A stretch of 64,000 nt of DNA from Turnera subulata. Its lineage: Eukaryota; Streptophyta; Magnoliopsida; Malpighiales; Passifloraceae. The stretch is taken from positions 245,162 through 309,161 of the forward strand of contig JAKUCV010000443.1 of the NCBI GenBank assembly GCA_028386065.3, read 5' to 3'. The notes under the pieces were generated by a model. It did no database searches, was not told the DNA's origin, and saw nothing but the letters and a program-made list of their open reading frames with translations. This document shows, one piece after another, positions 1 to 12,277 of this stretch. Position 1 is the first letter of the stretch, and the number at the start of each line of letters is the position of its first letter. Position numbers and translations under genes: made by a program.

Positions 1-369
1 ATATCCCTATATCTTCCTTTCTCTTCTTCAATTTAATTTCTGCGATGTAATGAAGGGGAGAGATGGATATAAATATATAATGAATAGAAAAAGGACGTTA
101 AACTAGGAGGACCACGTTGACAAATGTGACAAATGGCTCGTGAAGATCATCCCTTTTTGGACCAAGTGGAAAATCGAAATTGTAGGCTGTGTAGGGAGTT
201 GAAAAATTGGAACGGTTGATTTTGTGATATTTTTGTGTCCAAAATGGTAGCAAAAGGTCGACGAAGCGATGATAAATAGATAGGGGGACCAAGGGCCAGA
301 GCTGAAAGTCTCTAATCCATGAATTAACCTACTAAGCAATCCATTTTAGCAGGGCCTGACCGGTAAATA

Positions 370-470
370 TGTTTTTTTGGTTTATAAGGAGAGACTGGAA
401 TTTCAACACGAGACCTTAAGTACTCTTGCATATAATTAGTTAATTACAATACCACTTGAGCATACGTAAA
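370..470 (-). mobile_element. tRNA-like SINE fragment
   Basis: Read on the minus strand, this stretch has an A-box-like GCTCAAGTGGTA near 462-450, a B-box-like GGTCTCGTGTTGAAATTCC near 415-396, and a short A run (plus-strand T run at 371-377) after it. That order is the layout of a tRNA-derived SINE with an A-tail. The boxes are degenerate and no target-site duplication was identified, so this is an old fragment at best. Confidence 0.4.
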
Positions 471-2087
471 TATATTGTTTAACCTTTTTTTTTCCTTCTC
501 CTTGGCTCCTTAATTTGCTTGACCAAGGCCTTTTTATGTTAATGTTTGCATCTTTGTGTACTCGTCTCTCGCACAATAACATCTTGAACTTGTCCTACAC
601 TCTTCTAATTACAATCTTACTAATAGTAATACATCGTCATTAATAAAGAACAAAGAAGAGAATTGATTATATATATAAAAAAAAATTATAGTTTTGCGTC
701 AATGTACGTAAAACTAAAATTTTGAGTGATTTATTGGTGCTAATTTATCATCATATAAATCATTCATATATCTGCCGTCGGGTCTTCTTTCTCATGAAAA
801 TTGAAATCGAATGAGCGCTAAAAACATTGAATTGCACCTCACACTGGCTACCGAAAGTGCTAGTTAAAGATATTGAGCCTTTTCTGTTAGAGGAAGGAAC
901 GAACAGAACCAAATTAAGCACTCAAAAAAAAACTCAAATTGTTGTTATTTAGAGATCAGCAACTAACAGAAATTGATGACCGACCACGGAGAAGATAATG
1001 ATCTTTTTATGATTATAAAGACAAAGATATCTGTGAAACGGAAATTATTGATGGTACTAGTAAGAAGGATCAGCGTTCCCGGGTAGTATAACTTTAATTT
1101 ATCATATAATATTGCAATTACATTACATTAATTAAATTAACCACTAAGCAGACGGCGGAGTCAAATCTAATTAAATAGTTCAACACTCAAATAATTGACA
1201 TCATTTATGACAATAGACACACTAATCTGAGCCATCCACTCGGTTTTCCACCTTTTAGTGCTCATCATACTAACCTGATAGTCATTCACAAGCTAAGAGA
1301 ACACTGCCACTAAAAATTTTAAAGAAGTTTAATTGAAATTTGAAGACACAATTCCAAGATCGCTGAATGGTTTCCTCACCCTTTTTGTCTCCCACCCACA
1401 TGGATTCAAGCTTGAATAATAGTTCATATTCTCTGAAGTTCCATATGAAATCATGCTCTTGTATTGTGCAAGAACGAGCTGAATTAATTGACTCTATCAA
1501 TCAAAACTTGAATTCTTGACGTACTTTGGATCAAAAGAAACAATTCTTGTTGCACTTGTCAGTAAAATGGCTACTACTACCAATCTAGCCAACATTAATT
1601 AAGATAAGGAACTTAATCAAGACAAATACATCACCATAATACTAAAATGTCAGCTTTCGAACAAAAAGAAAAAAAAAAAAGTCAGCTTTTGCAATGATGA
1701 AACAATTATGATGCTGCAGAGTTGAATCTAACTGTGACAAAGTCTACAATGCAAAGGACCATAATCGACCACCGACAATGCTCATAACACTGCTGTATGG
1801 CATTGTTTGCCATTTTGAACCATTCCAAGTCTTCAAACTTTTTAAGTGTACTTGGATTAAATTCAGATGACAATATGACATGATTCTTCTCAGATTTGCT
1901 ATATACGCATCAATAGCTACTTATATTATTTTCTTGATCAGATTAGATCCGCGTGAATTTAATGCAGCTAACAACTCCCTCAACTGTAAAAGCTTGGAAA
2001 CAAAAGTTAACCCACTTGCTAGCTAGCTACGCCACCATACAAATCATCACTTAGATTTCTCCTAAATATGTTCTGTGTACTGTCGTC

Positions 2088-2095
2088 TATATATA
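2088..2095 (+). promoter_or_regulatory. TATA box of GDSL gene 1
   Basis: TATATATA lies about 120 bp before the ATG at 2217. It is followed by a C/T-rich leader (ACTCCTCCTCATCACAC), as is usual for plant 5' UTRs. Inferred from position and motif only. Confidence 0.5.
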
Positions 2096-2216
2096 CTAAG
2101 CATATCTAGCATATGCATTTACACTCCTCCTCATCACACACGCCTTCTTTCAGGGTATCATTATTCCTCTTCTTGGGTCTTCTGTGTTTGATATTTTGTA
2201 GCAGGGGGGCCTAGCT

Positions 2217-4152
2217 ATGGAGGGTGTAATGAGGAAATGGTGGGGTGTGTGTGCCGTTCTTTTGATCTTTCGCTTGTGCTATGTGGCTCATGCCCAACAA
2301 GTCCCTGGATACTTCGTTTTTGGGGATTCTTTGGTTGACAATGGCAATAATAATCAGCTTGCCTCAGCGGCAAGAGCTGATTATTTCCCTTATGGGATAG
2401 ACTTTGGTAGACCAACTGGAAGATTTTGCAATGGTAGAACAACAGTTGATGTCATTTGTAAGTTCCCCTCTCATTCTCAGTACACTTTCTTTCCACTTAC
2501 AAGTACTAAACTCCTACTCATAGGTTGTAAAAATTTTGCAACCTAGATTACTGTCGAGAAAAGGAGCTAGTACCTCCTTTCTGAAAAGTTTAAAATACCC
2601 TGCCTGAATTCCTTTTTGGTCAAGTTTTCATCTGATTTGCTTTGAGTGAGTGGATATAATAAGGACCCTCAGTTTGTCATCACTTATCAAGTATTGACTT
2701 CTCATCATCCTACAATTGACAAATAAAAGAAACGCAAAGCATCACCTGAAGAATATAAGTTCTCAGGATCGCCTAGTAGTCAACCAATGATTTGAAAGCA
2801 TCTAAGCTCTTAGTCCTCATCATGTCACGTTGCAGACCAGCTTCAATATGATCACTACACTAGTAGTCTACCCATATTGACTTCTTTTTTTGGAACCCAA
2901 GTCTATCCATTCACGAGTCAATTATTATTATGTTCATCTATATCAACCATACTCATTATCCAACCAATACTTTGTTTTGTCCATACAGCTCAACTCTTGG
3001 GTTTCCGTGACTACATTCCTCCCTATGCCACCGCAAGGGGTCGAAACATCCTCAGGGGAGTGAACTACGCATCTGCAGCTGCAGGAATTCGAGAGGAAAC
3101 TGGACGACAACTGGTAACTAATGTTTTTCCTTAGCTATGATCGTCTATGCTCATTTTGTTCCCGTGGTACTCTTAATTAAATTTTTTTATTACAGGGCCA
3201 AAGAATCAGTTTCAGCGGACAAGTAAGAAACTATCAGAATACAGTGAGACAACTGGTGAGCTTACTAGGGGGTGAGGACGCAGCTGCAAATTACCTGAGC
3301 AGGTGCATTTTCTCAATTGGATTAGGCAGCAACGACTACCTCAACAATTATTTCATGCCAGCCTTTTACTCCACTGGCCGCCAATTCACCCCTGAACAAT
3401 ATGCAGATAATCTTATCCAACAATATACTCAGCAACTGAGGGTCAGGATTTTTTTTCCCTTGTTTTCTTAAGTAGCCTGCAGGGTCTATCTAGATTTTTG
3501 TTAATTAATCTGATTTAGTTGTGTGTGTGGTGGTGTGCATCATTTTTTTTCCAGATTTTGTACAACAATGGAGCCAGGAAATTTGTTTTGATTGGTGTGG
3601 GCCAGATTGGCTGCAGTCCAAATCAGTTGGCCCAAAACAGTCCAGATGGTAGAACTTGTGTGCAGAGGATTAATTCTGCTAACCAGATTTTCAACAATAG
3701 GCTCAGGTCTCTTGTTGACCAATTGAATGGCAACACTCCTGATGCAAGATTTATCTACATCAACATTTATGATATGTTTCAAGATATCATAACAAGGCCT
3801 GCAGCTTTTGGTAAAATACCCATAAACTCTTACGTACTAACTAAACTCCTATGATCTAGCACCAGCACCTGTAGGGTGACCTAATCTTTCAACTGGGGAT
3901 TAATTTTTTTTGTTGGGTAAATAATCAGGTTTCAGGGTAACAAATGCTGGATGCTGTGGTGTGGGGAGGAACAATGGTCAAATCACATGTCTTCCACTAC
4001 AAACTCCATGCCCAAATAGGAGGGAGTACTTGTTTTGGGATGCATTTCACCCTACTGAGGCAGCAAACATAATTGTTGGGAGGAGATCTTACAGTGCACA
4101 GTCTGCATCAGATGCATATCCTATTGATATCCGCCGATTAGCCCAGCTTTGA
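2217..4152 (+). CDS. GDSL esterase/lipase 1 (5 exons, 363 aa)
   Basis: SGNH-hydrolase of the plant GDSL family, expected to hydrolyse ester bonds of lipids or other acyl esters and to be secreted. Exons are 2217-2457, 2989-3113, 3196-3441, 3555-3810 and 3929-4152; all introns are GT-AG and the phases join cleanly to 363 residues, a normal family length. Residues 1-26 form a hydrophobic signal peptide ending AHA. Block I has [11 protein letters not shown] with the nucleophile Ser38. Block II has NYASAAAGI with oxyanion Gly113. Block III has GSNDYLNNY with Asn168. Block V has WDAFHPTE with Asp327 and His330. It is closest to gene 2; both share NNGQITCLP. Unlike its neighbours it has PGYFVFGDS where they have PC before the aromatic pair. 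The substrate cannot be told from sequence. Confidence 0.93.
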
Positions 4153-5439
4153 ATGTGGAGATGAATTTTTTGAAGATGGAGATGATGGGTGGCATGAAAG
4201 ATATGAATATGATAGAAGTGTTTTAATTTGCTATTTAAGTGTTATTTCTATGTCATAATTTTTTTTGTTAAAAAAAAAAAATTGTCCGCATTGAATGCGG
4301 TAGTGTGGCTTTTATGAGTAGTTGGGTGTGTGAGGTCAATGTCTTCTCCACCATTTGAGATATGGCCATATGGGTGTAGTTTATGCAAAGCAAGAAGAGA
4401 AATTGTTAGAAATTGATATATATGCAATGAACAGCCTTGAATCTTGATAATGTCTCTGCCACCATCCTAGCTAGGGCTCTTGCTCAAATTTTTATGCATC
4501 CGTTTCTCGGCATGTTAAGTAAAGAATGAGAAAGAAAGTAAAAGTCCCTGATGAGATCTCGACTACAGAATATAACACTAAAATATGGACCAAGATATAT
4601 AAGGAAAATGATAAACGAAACTTGCGTATGAAAGAGGGCTTAACACAAGAAACTAAATATCAACTCTCTTTTTTCATCTTTCTTACAATTATATTGCCTG
4701 TCAATCATCGCAACTACAAGCAAATACTATTGACGACAATCATCGCAAGAGAAGGCATTCCATTATATGACAGACGAAGTTTTGTAGATATATATATCCC
4801 TTATGATATCGACAAAAAAAAATATATCCCTTATGATAGCCATTTAACTATCCATGTTTTCCACATACTCTTTCATCTCCTTATGGATATGATGTGTTAG
4901 ACTTAGAATTGTGCATGATGGTTGGTATTTCGGTATAAATAGAGAAAATACAAAGTTTTTTTTTTTTTCTGATGACTAAGAAGTATCATTTTAACAGTTT
5001 TATCGCGCAAGACCAAAATAGATTGAGATAAAAACTGTTGTTTCTCTTTGCGCATGATCTCCTCATGTGGTTGACTCTTTCTAAGGACCCATAAGAGAGC
5101 AATTAAGCCCAATAAATTTCCTATTGTACCACCATCCCTATTTGCCCACACCAAAACGGACGTTTGGTTTCGTCATATCATGATCACCATGACTAATATG
5201 GTGGTACTCTTACAAACACGCAACATACAGTACTCACACTCCTTTCTCATTCATTCTGAAATGTTTTCTCCTCGACTAGTATAAAAAAAAAAAACACTGA
5301 AATATTTCTTAATTTCACCAAATCTTCTCTACATGACTCTAGAAATTAATTGATTTTTCAACTTTTCTTCATTATTTTGTGAAACTAAACATGTTTGTAT
5401 CTGTAACCAACTTTATGCAATGCAGACCAACCAAACCAA

Positions 5440-5890
5440 TCAGGATTGGTTCAAATAGTAAGCAGACTTTGATGCAATCCGAAAATTGGGAGTCTGTTAT
5501 TATGATCGGTTCTTGTGGTTACAGAGGAAAAATGGGCGTGAATAATGTCCGGGCCGTGATATTTTCCGGTTACCACCCTTGAATAAACGGGCCTCAGGGT
5601 ATTTATAGAGCGCGTGCCTCGTAGGCGGGCTTCTGGAACAAGTTGGGCTCGACGGGCTCGGACTCGGTCTTCGGGCTGGGCTCTTCCAATAGTGGGCCCA
5701 ACGGGTAAAATAAATGTATCAGACTCATCTCTATATAACCAAGACTTGAATTCGAGCCTCAAAATTCTTAATTCACCCGCCAACGATCCCCGATGGATCC
5801 GAAATAATCTTGTCAAACCTTCGGATGGATAATGGGCAAAAAAACTAACTTTATCAGGCTTAAAAAAAAGATTAAAATTCTTGGGCAATC
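5440..5890 (-). mobile_element. Possible LTR or other TE fragment
   Basis: This 450-bp block is visibly richer in G+C than the flanks and is rich in GGGCC-type words. On the minus strand a TATA-like CTATAAATACC (about 5605-5595) follows a GC-rich segment, which resembles the U3/R junction of an LTR. A 145-codon minus-strand open frame crosses it but has no domain I recognise. I see no matching second LTR or coding part in the window, so a solo LTR fragment is only one reading. Confidence 0.3.
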
Positions 5891-6262
5891 GTAGTTGACA
5901 ATTAGGCTAGCTAGCGAGTGCCTTGGAAACACAGTGGCAAGCCAACTACCGACAATGCACATATGCTACGGTTGCATTTACTAACTACTGCTTTGAATTC
6001 TAATACCTGTGGGTGCAAATGCAACACTTTCGTGTGCAAATTTCAAAGGAAATTCCGAGCAGTGTCTATCCAGTTATTGCCATGGCCGATTGGCCATGTG
6101 CAGTCCCAGAACATATAACGCGTGAATATTAAATGAAGCTAACTAATCTCCCTACCTGTGCCTTTCTGAAATTAAAAAAGAAATATAGCCCACTAGCTAG
6201 CTAGCCAGCCAGCCCTCCACAACTCTCATCCTCAGAGTAGTAAGATTAATTGATATCTCGTC

Positions 6263-6269
6263 TATAAAT
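6263..6269 (+). promoter_or_regulatory. TATA box of GDSL gene 2
   Basis: TATAAAT about 100 bp before the ATG at 6368, followed by a C-rich leader. Inferred from motif and spacing. Confidence 0.5.
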
Positions 6270-6367
6270 TATAGTGCATCAAAACATTTATTTGTACACT
6301 ACTCCACTTCCCTCCTAGCACATCCTCCATCCTCCTCAACTCTGCCTCTTACATTCATTTTTCAGAG

Positions 6368-8558
6368 ATGGAGGGCTTGGCAAATACATGGAGGATTGTG
6401 TTTGTGTTTTTATGGGTCTTCTATTCCTTTAGTGGTCTTATTAGAGCACAACAAGTCCCTTGCTTCTTCATCTTTGGAGACTCCTTGGTGGATAATGGCA
6501 ATAACAATGAGCTCAATTCTTTGGCCAGAGCTGATTATCTGCCTTATGGTATTGACTTTGGCGGACCGACTGGAAGGTTTTCCAATGGCAAAACAACCGT
6601 TGATGTCGTAGGTGAGAGCAGCTTTTTCTTCTTGCATTTGTAAAAGAAGCAGCATTGCTTGCATTCTCCTATCTAACAAGGGAAAAAGCTAGCCAAAAAC
6701 CCAAAATGCATGCATGTGAAAACTGTATGGAACTTCTATACCCTCAGCAAGTCCAGTAGCCAGCAACCTCATAATCTTGAGTTTCTTTCCTTCTTCGAGA
6801 TAGATCAGCCACAACCTGCATTTTATTTCTTGGGTTTTAGTAATTCTACTAGCTAGGTTGGGTAGTTGTTACCTCTAAAATTCTCAATAATCTATTAAGT
6901 TTGGTTTGGTTGATTGACTTGTCTTGTTCACTTAACTATAGGCTAACGTCCACACATATTCTATCACCTCAAATCCTTTTTCTTAACTTTTCTTCTTGTT
7001 TTTTTTTTTAAAAACAAAAATGCTTCATTATACGTAGGAACCTGAGTTTCATCCATAGTTCACCCAGAAAAATGTTGGCTGGAGACCTCATAATCATTTA
7101 TTTTATTAGTACGAAATCATGAATGCTATTCACCACTGTGCCGACCATAGTAACTGCACTGACAGTTTGGTGTGCTTATCATCAATATGCAACAGAACTA
7201 CAGAAGTGAAAGTACTATTGTCTTTAGCCTAGCAAAATGAAAATGGGAAAAAATAATTAGTATGGCCTCAAATTAAACCTTAACCAGTTCACGAAGCAAT
7301 TTGTGTTAGAAGTAAGATTTTCCAAAAATTTCACACACTAACCAACATAACCTATGTTTCTACGTAACAGCTGAGCTTTTGGGCTTTGACGACTACATTC
7401 CACCTTACTCTTCCGCAAGGGGACAGGACATACTAAAAGGTGTAAACTATGCATCTGCTGCCGCAGGAATTAGAGAGGAAACAGGACAACAATTGGTAAC
7501 ACATAACTTGCCTTAATCCTGTGCAAATTTTTTTTTTCAACTAAACTTGTCACTTACATGTATATGTATGCGGCCTTTTTTGATCCATCCAGGGAGATCG
7601 AATTAGTTTTGGTGGACAGGTAAAAAACTACCAAAACACTGTCTCGCAAATGGTCAACTTATTAGGGGATGAGGACACAGCAGCAAACTACCTGAGCAAG
7701 TGCATCTACTCAATTGGGTTAGGCAGCAATGACTACCTCAACAATTATTTCATGCCCCAGATTTACTCAACAAGCCGGCAATACAACCCGGAACAGTATG
7801 CAGAGGTTCTGATCCAACAATACACAGAGCAATTAAAGGTCTAGTACCATTTTCACACTAATTTAAGGTTGCAAACCAGATTATGCATTATATATATATA
7901 TCATAGTTGTGAAACTGTGTGCTAAATATTATTTTTTTTGTGGGACGTTTTGATCCAGAATCTGTACAACTACGGTGCCAGGAAGTTTGTCCTGATAGGG
8001 GTGGGGCAGATTGGATGCAGCCCAAGTGAACTAGCCCAAAACAGCCCTGATGGTAGAACTTGTGATGCCAGAATTAACTCTGCCAACCAGATTTTCAATA
8101 ACAAGCTCAGATCTCTTGTGGATGAATTTAATGGAAATACCCCTGATGCAAAATTCATCTACATCAATGCTTATGGCATTTTCCAGGATTTAATAGACAG
8201 ACCTGCAGAATTTGGTAAATACCCCTTGAACCCATTACTGTTTTTCTAACTATAATAGAATCAAATAAAGAAGGGGGAAAAAATGGGTAACGAGTAATTG
8301 AGGTTAAGTCTATTTCTTTTGTTAAAAATTGCAGGTTTCAGGGTTACAAATACTGGTTGTTGTGGTGTGGGGCGAAACAATGGTCAGATTACATGTCTAC
8401 CTATGCAAACTCCATGCCAAGCTAGAAACCAGTATATATTTTGGGATGCATTTCACCCCACTGAGGCTGCAAACATAATAGTTGGGAGGAGATCTTACAG
8501 TGCAGAGTCTCCATCAGATGCTCACCCGGTTGATATACGCAGATTGGCGCAATTATGA
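6368..8558 (+). CDS. GDSL esterase/lipase 2 (5 exons, 364 aa)
   Basis: Secreted plant GDSL esterase/lipase. Exons are 6368-6611, 7371-7495, 7593-7838, 7959-8214 and 8335-8558, all GT-AG and in frame, giving 364 residues. A signal peptide spans about residues 1-27 (MEGLANTWR followed by a long hydrophobic run). Catalytic blocks are intact: Ser39 in [20 protein letters not shown], Asn169 in GSNDYLNNY, and Asp328/His331 in WDAFHPTE. Exon 4 ([21 protein letters not shown]) and exon 5 are very close to gene 1, so genes 1 and 2 look like a tandem pair. Intron 1 is the longest, at about 760 bp. Substrate unknown. Confidence 0.93.
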
Positions 8559-10507
8559 TGATTTACAAAAGGAGAAGATGAATGTGTGGCGGTATTACGT
8601 ACTACTGGGACAATATTATAGCAAAAAAGTAATTTGTTGTACGTTCTTATCGAAATAATTTCGATTTTAATTTTTAATTTTTTTTGCTACATTAAAAAAC
8701 CTGTTCAAAATGTAATCCTCTTTATGTGTCTATTTCTGCAAAAAATAATTTATTGTGAAATATAGCAATTATTAGTCAAGAAATGTTACCTTATCATGTA
8801 TAATCGTAGAGGATGAGATAAGCAATCCTGCTACCGAATATTCATACCTGGAGTATTTAATTCTTTATTAATTTATTTAAACAAATTAAATTATACTTTT
8901 AAATATATTATGTTATAAATTATATTGCCTTCTATAAAAAAGAAAACCTTGGTAATTGTCCAACAAAATTCACCAATAGGGACTACATTTTTTTCCAATC
9001 TGTTCAACTTGCTGCATGTATTATGTTATGAACAATAACGACAAAGCTACTAGCGGCCAACTAAGCCCAAATCACCACCAAGTCTCTCAAATTTAAAACT
9101 AATAACATGTAATACTTTTTACACCCATCTCAAAACCAATACAAAATAAGAGAAATAAGATTTACTATAATGGTGGTATCCTGAACATCATTATTAATAC
9201 TTTAGTATATTAATCTTGTGAAAAACTTCAAAAGTTAAAAGATCATACAATAGCATATTTCATTATGAATTTCCTTAATTTCTATACATAATTTCTTTTT
9301 TCTTATACTAGTGATGTTGTATTTATTCATTCCTCATAAATATATAGGAAGATACATAGTGACCTCAGGTTGAGGTCCTAACACAACAAAACACGATACG
9401 TTGAGATTACACTAAATCAACTCAAAAACCGCAATTACAAAGGTTGAGGTTCAAACCGGAGCATTTTGCAGTTTTTTTTTTGTATTCTAATTGACAGAGT
9501 TTTATTATTGAAAAAAAAGTACATTTCCAGTCTGAGAATATGTCATTCAAATCCAAATTATAGCACTTGAAAAAATACAATCCATACATAAGAATTATAA
9601 TTCTCAAGTGACCAAATTACATAGGGTAGTTTCTATATATAAGTTAAGACTATCTATTTACACTTAATATCTCAACAAAAATTTAAGTATATTATGAAAA
9701 TAATCATTTATAATTTCAGAATACTTTTAATTTCCTCCAAAATTTTAATTAATCATTTTTATAACAAAGAATATTAAAATTTGATTTAAAATATAATAAA
9801 ATTAATTTTAATTTTAGAAATGATTGTCATTGCAAATAAGCTTTATTATTTAGCGTCTATGACTATAAGTTAGAGAAACTCATTAATTTTGTGTTGAATC
9901 AATAAGCTAGCTTATTTAGTGTGATATAATACTAGCCAGCTTGTTAGTGTGATACAACTACAAGCCTAGCTAGCGAGCTTCAATGAATTTCTTAAATGTT
10001 CTCCCAAAATTTTTTATCAAACAAATTTGTGAAAACGATCACGGTCTTTAATATTAAACTGTGGTCAACCCAAAGTTGAACTGGTTCTCCCAGTTTGTAT
10101 TAAACGAGTTGAACCAGTAGTCTTTCTTCTTTTTTTTTTTTTTCGTTTTTTCAAAACATGGGTAATCCGGGGCCTAAAAATGGCGCGCAATTTGGGTGTT
10201 GTCCGTCTAGGTTGGGCCTTTGTCTGGCTTAGTACATATTGCACGCAGATGACCAGTCGTTTTTCCCCCACAAGAAAACCATGAGGTCGCTGATAGTTAT
10301 CAACCGCCAAATAAGGCTATCCAAGGGAAAAACCCAAATTCAAGGGGCCATTTCTAGTCACTAAATCAATTAGTTGCTGTCTACCAACCAAGCCCGATAA
10401 TTTCATCATCTATTCTTGGAAACATCATATGCATATTTTCTTCTCTCGTTCAAGTTTCTTTTCATTTCTTGTTTGTTTTCTTGTTTTTTAATTAAGAGCT
10501 AATTACA
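8559..10507. other. Intergenic, GDSL genes 2-3
   Basis: Very AT-rich non-coding DNA; I see no gene. From about 10280 the sequence matches the DNA upstream of gene 4 (13212 onward), which marks the left end of the gene 3/4 duplication unit and probably includes the gene 3 promoter. Confidence 0.6.
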
Positions 10508-12277
10508 ATGTTGTGTGAGGTAAAACAATGGTGGGTGTTGTTTGTTCTTGTGTTTGTTTCCCACTTGCAAAATTTGGTTCAGGGGAAGCCAAATGTGGTT
10601 CAGGAGAAGCCTCAAGTCCCTTGCTTTTTCATCTTTGGAGACTCATTATCTGATAATGGCAATAACAATAATCTTAAGACCTTAGCCAAAGCCAATTACC
10701 TTCCTTATGGAATCGACCATCCCCTTGGGCCAACAGGAAGATTTTCCAATGGCAGAAACACTGTCGATTTACTTGGTTTTTCCCTCTACCCCTTTCCTCT
10801 TACATTCACACACAACACACACTACAATTTCTTTGGATCTTATTATTATTGTTTCTTGCTTTATAATTATTAATATTGTTTTAAGTGTCTAAATTTATGT
10901 TGCTGTAACAAAGAAAAGATTACCATGTTACACAAACGCATGTTGTTTTTTCCACAGCTCAACATCTTGGATTCAAGCATGCCATTCAATCGTTTGCAAG
11001 TTCAAGAAAAGATAAATCCATCCTCAAAGGTGTGAATTACGCATCAGGCTCCTCAGGAATCCGCGATGAAACAGGGAAACATTTGGTAACTAATAATCGA
11101 AATAAGAAAAGAAGGTTACATGTGTTTTTTTGTAGGGCCATCTATGTATTTATGTATTTAAACATATATGCCATATAAACCAGCACATGAATTTCCTCGC
11201 AGGGAGAAAATTACAGCTTCAAAGTGCAAATGCAGCATCATAAAACCATAATATCCCAGATTAGGGGAATCCTAGGGCGTAAGGAGAATGTCCAATCTCA
11301 CTTAAACAAGTGCTTATATTTCGTTGGAATCGGCAACAACGATTATTTAAATAACTATTTCATACCCGAACATTACTCAACTAGCAGAGACTTCTCCCTG
11401 GAGCAATACGCTGTACAACTTATTAAAGACTACTCTGAGCAAATAAGGGTTGGCTCAGCTTCCATCTTTTTCCTTTGTTTTAACTCTTAGATTAGTACAT
11501 ATACTTCTATATATGTATATATCAGTTAGATTCATTCCGGGTCTGTTTTCGTGATTATTCAGGTATTATACGACAATGGAGCAAGGAAAATTGCATTGGT
11601 CGGGTTAGGACAAATGGGTTGCATCCCTCGTTCAATTGACAAGTACAAAAAAGACAACGGAACAGCCTGCGCGGAAGAAGTCAACACAGGGTCCAAGCTT
11701 TTCAACAAGCACCTTAAAGAAATGGTAGAACAGTTCAATGGTGTTCTTAAAGGTGCCAAATTGACATACATAAATAGTTGGGGCATGGGCGAAGGGGATC
11801 CAGCTCAAGCTGGTAAGTAACCTACTCAACTTCAATTCTCTTTTCATCCAATCACATGCTACAGATCTACGGGGCTGAAGGTCTCGAGTTCGAATCTCTG
11901 TCATAACCTCTAAAACCAAAATATATATATACATATACGCTACAAATGTTAGAATAATTTTTTGGCATCATATATAGTCTATTTTGCTTGATTGAATATG
12001 TGTATATTTATGTATCTAATTAAAATTTTCTTCTCCAATTCTCATTGTTCTGCTAGGTTTCAAGGTGAGCTATCCAGGGTGCTGTCAGATAAGGGATAAA
12101 GATGGTCAATGTCTTCCATCTGGAACTTCCTGCAATAACAGGAAGGAATACTTGTTCTGGGACGCATTCCATCCCACCGAAGCTCTAAGTAAAATACTTG
12201 CTGCAAGAACATACAAAGCTTTTCAGTCCTCTGATTGTTATCCTGTGGACATTTCTCGTTTAGTCAGTGCTGCCTAG
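10508..12277 (+). CDS. GDSL esterase/lipase 3 (5 exons, 370 aa)
   Basis: Secreted plant GDSL esterase/lipase. Exons are 10508-10775, 10958-11085, 11203-11448, 11563-11812 and 12057-12277, joining in frame to 370 residues. A signal peptide spans about residues 1-26 ([15 protein letters not shown] core). Between it and block I are two similar short pieces, GKPNVVQ and EKPQVPC; the duplicate gene 4 has only one. Key residues are present: Ser46 in [11 protein letters not shown], block [11 protein letters not shown], Asn178 in GNNDYLNNY, Asp333/His336 in WDAFHPTE. Block I reads GDSLSD rather than GDSLVD, shared with gene 4 only. Intron 4 carries a tRNA-like SINE remnant. Confidence 0.93.
11860..11915 (+). 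mobile_element. SINE-like B-box remnant in gene 3 intron 4
   Basis: GGTCTCGAGTTCGAATCTC matches a tRNA-type B box (GGTTCGANTCC class). The same remnant sits at the same place in intron 4 of gene 4, so the insertion predates the gene duplication. No A box is evident nearby. Confidence 0.4.

Larger units (their letters stand above)
1..2216. other. Upstream non-coding DNA
   Basis: AT-rich DNA upstream of the first GDSL gene. Apart from the SINE-like fragment near 370-470 and the TATA box near 2088, I see no gene. Open frames here are short and have no recognisable domain. Confidence 0.6.
4153..6367. other. Intergenic, GDSL genes 1-2
   Basis: Mostly AT-rich. The 3' UTR of gene 1 presumably lies just after 4152. 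A GC-richer block at about 5440-5890 differs from its surroundings and is listed separately. The stretch just before 6368 is the gene 2 promoter and leader. A 124-codon open frame at 4526-4900 has no recognisable domain and is not called as a gene. Confidence 0.6.

Noticed and set aside
4526..4900. 124-codon open frame after GDSL gene 1
   Set aside because: Lysine/isoleucine-rich, low-complexity translation of AT-rich DNA with no known domain or supporting promoter.
11632..11934. Minus-strand open frames opposite GDSL exon 4 (also in genes 1, 2 and 4)
   Set aside because: They mirror conserved coding exons on the other strand, which commonly leaves the antisense frame open.
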